Positions 45,461-64,000 of a stretch of DNA of 64,000 bases are shown one piece after another. The stretch lies in NCBI GenBank assembly GCA_950022655.1, contig OX465581.1, forward strand, positions 112,513,125 through 112,577,124. The letters are read 5' to 3'. Source of the DNA: Alentia gelatinosa. Taxonomy: Eukaryota; Annelida; Polychaeta; Phyllodocida; Polynoidae. The position numbers and the translations under genes were made by a program. Numbering within the stretch: position 1 is the stretch's first letter; every line of letters starts with the position of its first letter. Below the pieces are notes generated by a model. It worked only from the letters and a program-made list of their open reading frames with translations, was not told where the DNA came from and did not search any database.

Positions 45461-46522
45461 TTAACTATGCCTCGCCTGAGCCTACGACTATTCCTTAGTC
45501 ACCGAGAAAGGAACATTCATGTTCCGAAATCGTAGTGTATAATGGCCTTAAGGTTGTATGTCAAGAATACAACATAAAGGGTACGCCATTTAACCGACAT
45601 CAATAGGTAATATTTCGCCATTTTATGGTATATGATAATACAAAAACAAGCAGACTGTAGTTGTAAGTCAAAAATACTTGATAAATTCTCAAGTCGATTC
45701 TCCTGGTTCAGAAGGCAGAGGTATAATATTCTTGACAAAATACCGAGCTTATATAACTACAGTAACCGTGACACTTAAGTTTGCATCTGAGTGATGCATA
45801 GTTAATTTAACAAGAGTCATGCAAGCAACAACAAAAGCATGGTATGAGTCACATTTAGTGCTTTAGACTGAATCTGTAATAATATTTTTATTCACGTTTT
45901 CTTCCCATATCACGTACATGTATACATAACATCTCGGGCTTATTGCCTCCTAAAAACTCTTCTAAATCGCTACGCATTATCTTACATGTTAAAGTGTGTA
46001 TCCGATGTATACATGTTAACATATGTCCTTTGTGGTATGTAAGAGGAATCCAAATGAAGTGCACCAATTCTTCTGAGTAGGTCTATGATATATAACCTTG
46101 CCTTAGGGCCCGGCTTCACACATCCCACTGACTCTCCGTTATGTAACACAGAAAAGCCTCGCAGGAAATTGAGCGAATTTTTGAAGTAGAAAGAGGGCGT
46201 CGCCTTTCGGTATAGAATATCTAATTATAATAACAGTCAATGCTTCAGCGCCAAATTCTCATTGAAGACTTTCCATTCCAACACTCTGTATCAACAACAG
46301 GCATGCTTGCAAAAAAAAACCCACCCTGGCCCTTGTGGTTTAATATGGTTAATTCTAGTAGGGGGCAAATGTTCAACTATTGTCTCCATTCGGCGCATCA
46401 CTATGATACACTTCCGGTATGACTAAGCTTTTTTATATTTTACAGTAAAGTCTTCGGGGTGAACATCCCAGATCTCCCAGTCGTTACTATACAACTGTGT
46501 GCGGAGAGGGCGGACGGTTCTC

Positions 46523-56512
<9,990 letters not shown>

Positions 56513-58179
56513 CTAATCCAGAAAAAGGAATCCCTAATTAATATTCACATTCCTACTTTACACATGTAAATGGATGCATTTACTACATGCTATTTCATCT
56601 GACTAGTATTAAGATGAGACGTGAGTTATTCATTATCTCACCCCGGTATATTTCTCTATAGACTAAACGTTAGGAACTAATTCTCAACGGCCGTGAAGGT
56701 AGTGTACCCAAAACTCAATGGCTAATTTATTTTATCAATTAACAAGAGTGCATAGTAAAATAGAATCATTGACCTTTAAAAGGCCAAATAAGCAGGTGGA
56801 CGCATTTAAAACTACAAGTAGCTTAATACATGTTTAAAACTGTTGAATGAAATTTTTTTAATATCTTAATTCTAATGAATGAATGAATGAATGAATGAAT
56901 GAATGAATGAATGAATGAATGAATGAATGAATGAATGAATGAATGAATGAATGGAGGGAGGGAGGGAGGGAGGGAGGGAGGGAGGGAGGGAGGGAGGGAG
57001 GGAGGGAGGGAGGGAGGGAGGGAGGGAGGGAGGGAGGGAGGGAGGGAGGGAGGGAGGGAGGGCATCGATGAATAGGGAAGGCCCTGCACTGATTGGATAT
57101 TTAAAGCCCTACTACTCTGTGAACACAGCATTTCATGGGTCAATGCACACTTACATTTAGCAACCCGTAGGGGATTCAATTGCCAATCAAAAATGACCTG
57201 AGTACATAGGAAACGTTATTCAGTTTCACCTTCATGGATGAGTGCACACAGACCTTCCCTCTGACCATGTGGCTCAAACTGGGGGGAAAAACTCTTTTCT
57301 TATGTACACCAATAAAGTAGGTCAAGCCAATATCTGGTGGTAAATGACATTACAAATGATTTTACAAAACAATATCATTTGACTGGGTCTTGACTCATTC
57401 CTAAAACAAAGTTATGAACCATTTTGACTTCTGTTTGTGTGTAAATATGATCAATAAAATATCTTCTCATACACCTTCTGCCTCCCCGCCTCCCATTATG
57501 AGATTTGGCAAAAATACATCAATAGCACATCAAATATACATTTCACCTTAATAATGACACTTTCTAGGGTGTAAGCAACTGTCAGTGCCACATATGGAGA
57601 TGGTAAATGTTACACTAATGCTAAATGCAAATCAATATTGAGTAAACATGTGCTCAGTCCAACAGGCCTCCCAGTGCCCCGCTTCCTCAATATAGGTTTT
57701 TTTATAGGTTTTGAAAAACAAAATATAGGTTTTTACAGGTTATTCAAGGCCAAGAGCATAGACTTTTATAGGTTTTTGGGTTAACATAATCAGCATAATA
57801 AGAGTAAAAAAATATAGTGAATCGCTTATTTTCAGTTCTTGATTTCTAAAAAATGTAACTAGATCTAGTACTAAATTGCAAGACGTCAGGATGTCTGGCT
57901 CATCAGGTTATACCCAACAAGCATGTATATGCATGTTGAGTTTCCAACAGGCAAGCCAGCCTGGCAAGAAGTCACACCAACTGTTGATTCTTAAACACTT
58001 TTATGATCTCTTAAATAAACCGATAATGTAGATTTCTTGTCATTTGACAATCTAACTTTGTGTCAAGGTAACTTCTAGGATTTCCTACACACATCAACCT
58101 GCATGGCAGTGAAAACATAGGTTTTTATAGGTTATATGGGTTTCTTAAAAAAAATAATGGCTCAAGAATCAAAATATAG
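56513..58179. other. METAP2 upstream intron or 5' flank
   Basis: No exon encoding the METAP2 N terminus was found. Contains the GAAT/GGGA arrays and, from 57690, a repeated ATAGGTTTTTATAGG word. Confidence 0.6.
56877..57062 (+). repeat. Compound (GAAT)n(GGGA)n array
   Basis: About 19 GAAT units (56877-56952) pass directly into about 27 GGGA units (56953-57062). The left flank (ATAAGCAGGTGGACGCATTT) matches the flank of the array at 29281-29695. Confidence 0.95.
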
Positions 58180-58340
58180 TGTGGTGAGCCTTCCGGAGGG
58201 GCGCCTCCGGTCCGGAGGCGCCTCCGGAGTTCCGGAGGGTTCGGAGGGGTTCCGGAGTGTTGCCTCGGTGACACCCCGCGGGCCCACCAGGGGTCGCCCT
58301 GGTCCCGGAAGTGACGTCGGGGGACATCCGGCCGACTTAT

Positions 58341-58348
58341 TATATAAG
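58341..58348 (+). promoter_or_regulatory. LTR TATA box
   Basis: TATATAAG within the LTR, 160 bp from its start, suited to drive the genomic RNA. Confidence 0.7.
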
Positions 58349-58577
58349 TCTCCGGATGCCCTCCGGACGGCAGTCCGTCGTGAGACTGGGCCCGAACCAC
58401 CTCCGGAAGGCTCCCTGCGAACCTCCTGTCTGGCACCCTCCACGGTTACTTACCTGGTCGGAGTACCTGAGAGTTCCCCCCTAAGTGGGTGATTACGTTG
58501 GTTACATATTACGCTTAACGTGCCGGAGGTACGTACCTGTCAAGCTTGTCTACCAGCCTCCGTTGAGAGTGCCTGTG

Positions 58578-58583
58578 AATAAA
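58578..58583 (+). terminator. LTR polyadenylation signal
   Basis: AATAAA in the LTR, about 230 bp after the TATA box, giving an R region between them. Confidence 0.65.
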
Positions 58584-58628
58584 CTATTGAACTGTACCTG
58601 TGCGTGTCCTAGTCATTCTGTACTACAT

Positions 58629-58648
58629 TGGTGGCAGCGGTGGGATTC
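58629..58648 (+). other. Primer binding site, tRNA-Leu
   Basis: TGGTGGCAGCGGTGGGATTC starts one base after the LTR. It is the complement of the 3' end of leucine tRNA of the AAG/TAG type (...GAATCCCACCGCTGCCA plus CCA), as remembered from metazoan tRNAs. Confidence 0.85.
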
Positions 58649-58664
58649 TTTAATCAGTAAGGAG

Positions 58665-60092
58665 ATGAACCCAACACAGAATGACTCCGGAGCCGCCTCC
58701 CTCCTAAGCGAGGGAGGAGCTGGGACAGGTGAGGGGCCTACCCTGCAGGAGACGCCGGGCACGCCTCAAAGTCATCGATCGGAGACCTCCGAAGGACCGG
58801 AGGGTCCGGAGAGTCCGGAGAGGCCGGAGGGGCGTCTTTCTTCCCTAGGGACGACCCCGCCTGCGGGGGAAGGAAAAGGGGGAACGGCTTGGCAGCCTCC
58901 TCCGGGCCTGTTCCCGGGGCTGGCCTGGGGACCGCGCGCCGGGATAGCCTCGTGGCCATGGATGCTGGCGCCGGAGGCTCGGGTGGCGGAAGCTGCCCCC
59001 GGCGTGCCCGAGGCTACCCGGGCGGCGTGGGCCCCGGGATCTAGGTTCACCAGCCCTGGGGGCCGGGTGAGGGAATGCGTGGATCGTGATATCTCCTGGA
59101 GGAGACGGGACTTAGAGAAAACCACGGGCGGAGTACTGGTAGGCGACGGGGTAAAAGCCGAGCTAGAGGGGGAATCGGGAGAGGCCGGACCGGAGGCCCC
59201 CGTTCGGCGCAGGAACCCCTATGTCGCCTCGCCCCCGCCGGAAGTAAAACCGCTACCCACAACCTTTTGGGCGCCCACCGTAACGGAAGGTCTAGCGTCG
59301 AAGGAAGGGCGCGACCCAGTGAGCGGGGGAGGCGACGGCACAGCGGCCAAGAAGGCCACTAAGCCCGTGGTAATGCCAGCTAAATTTGACGGGGCGTCCG
59401 ACTTGGATGAATACCTGGCTCACTTTGACCTGTGCGCCAAGGTCAACGGGTGGCCTGCCCCGGAGGCCGGAATGTTTCTGGGACTCTCCCTGACCGGAGT
59501 GGCCCGACGATTGTTGGCGGGAGTCCGGCCAGATACCGAGGCCGGCTACCTTCGACTCCGGAGCGCACTCCAACAAAGGTTCGCCCCTCGTAACCAGACG
59601 GAAAGTTACAAGGCGGCCCTGCGTGTACGAAGCAGACAGGCCGGGGAGAGCCTACAAAGTCTGGCAGAGGAGGTCTGGAGGATGATACGGCTCGCCTACC
59701 CGGAGGCGGATGGCCAGACCCTAGACTCCATGGGGCGGGACAGGTTCCTCGATGCCATCGGGGACACGCAATTAAAACACTGGGTTTACCAAAGTAAGCC
59801 CCGGACACTGGAGGAGGCGGTCACCACGGCGGTAGAAGCCGAAGCCTACCTGTCAGTAGAGAGGGAAAACCCGGCACGGATTCGGGCGGCCGGACGGAGC
59901 ATGGCGGAAGAATTGGAAACTGTTAACCGTAAACTGGCGGAACTAACATCTGCGGTACAACAACCACAGATACAGCAGCCCTCAGAACGAAGGTGTTTTC
60001 TATGTCACCAGGTAGGGCATTTCAAACGGGATTGTCCTCAACGAGGCCGGAGAGAGAGGAGTCCCAGGACCCCGGAACCGGCGGAAAACTAG
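58665..60092 (+). CDS. gag: Gag of GC-rich Ty3/gypsy element
   Basis: 475 codons from the ATG at 58665, the first after the primer site. The same frame is open back to 58485, but that upstream part lies in the LTR and primer site. The N-terminal 200 residues are proline/glycine-rich and probably disordered. The gag core follows (FDGASDLDEYLAHFDL, LRSALQQRFAPRNQTE, AGESLQSLAEEVWRM). Near residue 445 is one CCHC zinc knuckle, CFLCHQVGHFKRDC, for RNA binding. It stops at UAG 60090-60092, directly after GGAAAAC. Pol overlaps it in the -1 frame. Confidence 0.93.
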   Translation: MNPTQNDSGAASLLSEGGAGTGEGPTLQETPGTPQSHRSETSEGPEGPESPERPEGRLSSLGTTPPAGEGKGGTAWQPPPGLFPGLAWGPRAGIASWPWMLAPEARVAEAAPGVPEATRAAWAPGSRFTSPGGRVRECVDRDISWRRRDLEKTTGGVLVGDGVKAELEGESGEAGPEAPVRRRNPYVASPPPEVKPLPTTFWAPTVTEGLASKEGRDPVSGGGDGTAAKKATKPVVMPAKFDGASDLDEYLAHFDLCAKVNGWPAPEAGMFLGLSLTGVARRLLAGVRPDTEAGYLRLRSALQQRFAPRNQTESYKAALRVRSRQAGESLQSLAEEVWRMIRLAYPEADGQTLDSMGRDRFLDAIGDTQLKHWVYQSKPRTLEEAVTTAVEAEAYLSVERENPARIRAAGRSMAEELETVNRKLAELTSAVQQPQIQQPSERRCFLCHQVGHFKRDCPQRGRRERSPRTPEPAEN

Positions 60093-60127
60093 AAGCGACC
60101 CCGGCTGCCGGTCGGGCAGGGGTCGCT
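60083..60127 (+). promoter_or_regulatory. Candidate -1 frameshift signal at the gag-pol junction
   Basis: GGAAAAC (60083-60089) is read G GAA AAC by gag and is directly followed by the gag UAG. Four bases later a perfect 9-bp stem forms: AGCGACCCC (60094-60102) with GGGGTCGCT (60119-60127), and a 16-nt loop that can fold further (TGCC with GGCA). Slipping back one base gives GGA AAA and continues into pol. The heptamer is not canonical but resembles the GGAUUUA type. Confidence 0.65.
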
Positions 60128-63100
60128 CCGCAGACGGATCAGAGGCCGAAGTCAGGATTGATACGCGGGCAGCAGGAGGCGCAAGGGTCAGGGCTCGTGG
60201 TAACCGGGACAATATGGGGACAGACCATACAGCTGCTGGTGGACACTGGGGCTGGAATTAATATCCTATCTCAGAACTGGTGGAGGAAGCACCAGCAACC
60301 GGGGGAGGTGACTGCGTCCACGCAGCCCATCTACTGCGCGGACGGAAGGCCATTAGCGCTGGAAGGGAAGTTGCAAGTTCCGCTCCGACTAGGGGAAAGG
60401 GAGGTGACGATTGAAATGGCGTTAGCGGATGTAGACTCGGATGCCATTCTAGGAGCTGGATTCCTTCGGTCCCACGGGGTCTCCGTGGACCTGCGCCAGG
60501 GGCATCTGGAGTGGCCAGAGTCGCGAGAGCGATGTAGGGTAGTCTGCCGCCACACTACTCAGATCCGGGGGCAAGGAGAAGTGATAGTAGATGGAGAGGT
60601 GATAGGGGCCTGGAGAGACGGAGAGGCCGCTCTACTGGAGCCCCAGGCTACCAGTAACAACCCTTTTCGAGTAGGGAGGGCGGTATTCTTTCCTGAGGAT
60701 GGACAGGTACCCATCAGGGTCTTGAACCCCGGGGCTGACACGCTGTCGGTATATCAAGGAACCACGTTGGGGCATGTGGAGGCCTTGGCCCCCGAAAGGG
60801 GCCCACCAGAGGCGGGTCAACAGTGCCGCCGACTCACCACGCTACCACCCGAGGTACTGGCGGAGCTGTTGACCGGAGTGGCCCTAGAAGATCAGGCCCC
60901 ACTGACCACGGTCTTACAACGCCATGTGAATGCGTTCCAGCGAGACGGACAGGACATGGGACGAACGGACTTAGTGCAGCACTCTATCCCCACGGGGGAA
61001 GCCAGGCCGGTCAAGCAGCCGCCTCGGCGGTTAGCTCCCCATCGAAGGGACGTAGTGACCCAGCAGGTCCAGGACATGCTACGACAAGGCGTGATTGAGC
61101 CGGCCGAGAGCCCCTGGGCCTCCCCGGTCGTGCTGGTACGGAAGAAAGACGGTACCGCTAGGTTCTGTGTGGACTATCGTCGGGTGAACGCATGCACGGT
61201 CAAAGATGCATACCCCCTTCCCCGAATCGATGACTCCCTGGATTCAATGGCGGGGGCCCAATGGTTCAGCACCCTGGACCTGGCCTCTGGATATTGGCAG
61301 GTGGAGGTAGCGGCCGATGATCGAGCCAAGACCGCGTTCACAACACATCATGGGCTGTATCAGTTCCGCGTGATGCCTTTCGGATTGTGTAACGCACCAG
61401 GGACCTTCGAGAGATTGATGGAACTGGCTCTGAGGGGCCTGCAGTGGCAAACATGCCTGGTGTATTTGGACGACGTGATCGTGTTCGCACCGACAAGGGA
61501 GGAACACCTTGGCCGCCTGGACGAGGTCCTTCGGCGCCTGGAGGACGCCGGACTAAAATTGAAGGCTAAGAAGTGTCACCTGTTGCGTAGACAGGTGGAA
61601 TTCTTGGGCCATGTCGTGTCGGGGGCCGGTATTGCCACCGACCCACAGAAAGTAGCCGCTGTGCGGGACTGGCCCGAGCCAGGGGATGTGCACGAAGTTC
61701 GCAGTTTCCTCGGGTTGGCCGGTTATTACAGGTCGTTCGTACCCAACTTCGCGACAGTGGCCAAGCCCCTAACTGCACTATCTGAGAAGGCGAAGGGCCC
61801 GTTTAAGTTCTCATCCGAGTGCCGAGAGGCGTTTCGAGCTCTCCGGGCGGCCCTCATCGACGCCCCAGTGCTGGCCTATCCTCAGGAGGACGGGGACCTG
61901 ATCTTGGACACGGACGCTAGCGATGTCGGGTTGGGCGCGGTACTGTCCCAGCACTCGGAGGGGCGCGAACGGGTATTAGCGTATGCTAGCCGTACCCTAA
62001 ACCGGGCCGAGCGGAACTATTGTGTCACCCGGAGGGAGTTCCTCGCCGTTATCTTTGGCCTTAAAAGATTCCGTCACTACTTAGTGGGCCGGCCTATCCG
62101 TATCAGGACAGACCATGCCGCCTTAAAGTGGGTCACCCAGTTTAAGGAACCGGAGGGGCAAGTAGCCCGATGGGTACAGGTTTTGGACACGTACGATTTT
62201 AAGATCGAGCACCGGCCGGGCAAGCAACACGGAAATGCGGACGGGTTGTCTAGGCGACCCTGTGGCCAGTGCGGTTGGGAGGCAGGGGGTTTCTGTCGAC
62301 GCATTACCACCAGGCGACGGGCGGTAGTGGCTGGCGGCCCCCAGGGCCGCCCTCGGCCGGAGCAGCCACGAGGGCGGGGCTGGGGCCCGGCTCAGCAAGA
62401 AGACCCCGTCTTGCAGCAATTGATTGAGGGGATAAGGGCCGGTCGCCCCCCCCCCTTGGTGGAGGCGGACTCCCGCGAGGTCCGGGCCTGGAAGTCCCAG
62501 TTCGATCGCCTTCAACTGTGCGAGGGAGTTTTGGGCCGGCCCTGGGTGGAACCAGGGGGCGATACCCAGTTCCAGGTAGCGGTGCCTGTTGGGGACCGGC
62601 GGATGGTCCTCCATGAGCTTCACGGGTCCCACCTGTCGGGGCACTTCGGGACCGCGCGGACACTACGACGCTGTCAGGCTGCATATTATTGGCCTGGTTA
62701 TAGGGCTGACGTGATAGACTGGTGTGCCTCGTGCCCCGCGTGTCTCCGGAGTAAGGACCCTCCACGGAAGCGCCGAGCCCCGATGGGACACGTTGGGGCC
62801 GGAGCCCCATTGGAGAGGGTGGCCCTGGACGTGATGGGCCCCCTGCCGGTCACGGAACGGGGCAACCGGTATATAGTGGTGATCGCGGATTATTTTACGC
62901 GGTGGTCGGAGGCGTTCGCGATCCCCACTCAGGAGGCGGTAGTTATCGCCCGGGTGCTAGTATCGGAGTTCATTTGTCGGTATGGCTACCCGTTGGTGAT
63001 TCACTCCGATCAGGGGCGGAATTTTGAGAGTAAGGTGTTTCAGGAGACCCTCCGCATACTGGGTATCACCAAGACCCGGACCTGCCCGTTTAACCCCCGG

Positions 63101-64000
63101 AGTGATGGGCTGGTGGAACGGATGAATCGGACCATCAAGGCCCTCCTGACCACGGTGGTGGACGAATCACAGGGGGACTGGGACCTCCATCTACCTCTGG
63201 TGATGGCAGCTTATCGGAGTTCGGTCCAGCGGTCCACGGACCAGACTCCGAATGCCCTGATGCTGGGTAGGGAGGTGGCCGGCCCCCTCGCAGTCTTATA
63301 CCCGGAGTCTGACCCTCTCTCGGAGGATGAATATGTGGCCAGGCTACAGCGGCGGCTGGCACGGAGTCACGAATACGCGCGAGCCCATTCACTCGGATGC
63401 GTGCGGAGGCAGGCTCGTAGCTACGACGCCCGGGTAGCGGGTTCTCAGTTTGCCGAGGGGAGTGAAGTATATTTCTTTCACCCCCTCCGTAAACCAGGGC
63501 GGTGCCCGAAGATTCAGCAGTTCTGGACGGGCCCCTGGACAGTGATCACGCGCATCGGAGGGGTAGTATATCAGATTCGACAGGGGCGAAAAACGAGGAT
63601 TGTGCATGGGGATCTGCTGAAGCCTGGCCCACGTCGGCCTCCGGACACCGTCGCCCCTGAATCTGCTCCCCCCGTAGGGGATCGCGTACGACGGCTGGCC
63701 CTGGGAGGGGGGCCAGGGGGGCTTCCCCCCCGCCCTTACGTGGGGCCGGCCGTCGGGGAGGCCGGTGTTCCACCGGCCACGGAGGGGGGAAGTGACTGCC
63801 GGCCCCCTCCCGGGGTCGATCTGGGGAGGGGGCGCCGCTCGGTCGGCCCCCAGGACTGTCCGCGCCCCTTAACGGGAGAGCAAGGCCTGCGGAGGCGGAC
63901 AACACGGTGCCGTGCGATGCTACTGGGGGGGGCCTCCGGTGGCGGGAACAGCCGTGCTCTGCTCGGCTCTGGGGCCCAGGCAGCCGTTATTGGTCGTAGG
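60089..64000 (+). CDS. pol: Pol of GC-rich Ty3/gypsy element (incomplete)
   Basis: In the -1 frame relative to gag. The frame is free of stops from 59933 to the window edge. LLVDTGAGINIL (near 60225-60260) is the protease site. Reverse transcriptase follows, with RFCVDYRRVNA, MPFGLCNAP and the catalytic YLDD (61468-61479, in CLVYLDDVIVF). RNase H has LILDTDASDVGLGAVLS. Integrase has a zinc site (HELHGSHLSGH...CASCPAC) and catalytic Asp, Asp and Glu in ALDVMGP, SDQGRNF and VERMNRT. A GPY/F-type segment (FWTGPWTVI) is near 63520. No chromodomain was seen before the edge; the last 100 codons are proline/glycine-rich. No ATG start is expected, because Pol should arise by frameshifting from Gag. 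Confidence 0.93.

Larger units (their letters stand above)
43717..46522. other. SUCLG2-METAP2 intergenic region
   Basis: 2.8 kb between the SUCLG2 start and the METAP2 stop, both genes on the minus strand. It must hold the SUCLG2 promoter and the METAP2 3' end. No TATA box was assigned. Contains a nuclear-receptor-like site cluster at 44331-44407 and a MITE at 45194-45460. Confidence 0.6.
58180..58627 (+). repeat. 5' LTR
   Basis: 448 bp from TGTGGTGAGCC to TGTACTACA. U3 contains a dense CCGGAGG repeat with an 11-bp perfect inverted repeat (58200-58210 and 58212-58222). A TATA box and an AATAAA site lie inside. The end is fixed by the primer site. Confidence 0.85.
58180..64000 (+). mobile_element. 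GC-rich Ty3/gypsy LTR retrotransposon, 3' end outside window
   Basis: A 5' LTR (58180-58627), a leucine-tRNA primer site, gag (58665-60092) and a pol open to the window edge in the -1 frame. Domain order protease, reverse transcriptase, RNase H, integrase marks Ty3/gypsy. Both frames are intact, so the copy may be young; without the 3' LTR its age cannot be judged. It is far richer in GC than the surrounding DNA. It probably sits in the METAP2 5' intron, opposite to that gene. Confidence 0.95.

Noticed and set aside
56823..57179. Proline/serine/isoleucine-rich 118-codon minus-strand frame
   Set aside because: It is a translation of the GGGA and GAAT tetranucleotide arrays. The same applies to the glycine-rich frame on the other strand and to 29542-29760.
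58485..58664. Gag start at the upstream ATG 58485
   Set aside because: The segment lies in the LTR and primer binding site. The ATG at 58665 is the first after the primer site.

Overview
This is nuclear DNA from an animal, probably a marine invertebrate. It has two spliced, mitochondrial or cytosolic housekeeping genes with introns of about 0.5-3 kb and GT-AG junctions. The rest is dense with transposable elements: two Ty3/gypsy LTR retrotransposons, a Penelope-like element, a decayed Tigger/pogo transposon, tRNA-derived SINEs and many short inverted-repeat elements. It also holds TTAGGG-type telomere-like repeats and long GGGA, GAAT and poly-G tracts. The sequence alone does not separate a mollusc from a lancelet or another marine invertebrate.

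Layout. 1-4.2 kb: repeats only. 4.24-5.0 kb: a TATA-driven first exon of an unfinished secreted-protein gene (minus strand), whose splice donor lies 26 bp from a TTA-flanked inverted-repeat element. 5.7-9.4 kb: a broken Tigger element. 9.4-13.9 kb: intergenic DNA with an unusual array of GACGTAAAGAT hairpins. 13.87-21.74 kb: a complete, apparently young Ty3/gypsy element (minus strand) with 748-bp LTRs, gag, one in-frame amber codon, then a 1366-codon pol ending in a chromodomain. 21.7-31.5 kb: repeat-rich intergenic DNA, including a 1.06-kb Harbinger-like element, GGGA arrays and an 18-bp minisatellite.

31.55-43.72 kb: SUCLG2 (beta subunit of GDP-forming succinyl-CoA ligase, minus strand), rebuilt here as 11 coding exons giving 420 residues. 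Its introns hold a truncated Penelope-like element and a foldback element with telomere-like repeats. 46.52-56.51 kb: METAP2 (methionine aminopeptidase 2, minus strand), with 11 coding exons covering all six metal ligands. The N-terminal exon is not seen and probably lies beyond 64 kb. The two genes run head to tail, 2.8 kb apart.

58.18-64 kb: a GC-rich Ty3/gypsy element (plus strand) cut by the window edge. It has a tRNA-Leu primer site, a gag, and a pol in the -1 frame.

The most interesting signals are the two different gag-pol recoding sites in the two retrotransposons. One is UAG, an 8-nt spacer and a 12-bp stem, which suggests readthrough. The other is GGAAAAC directly before the gag stop, followed by a 9-bp stem, which suggests -1 frameshifting. 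Also notable are the Penelope-like insertion with a 16-bp target duplication and a hammerhead-like core, and a bipartite short-element family built from a constant 143-bp unit and a foldback arm.
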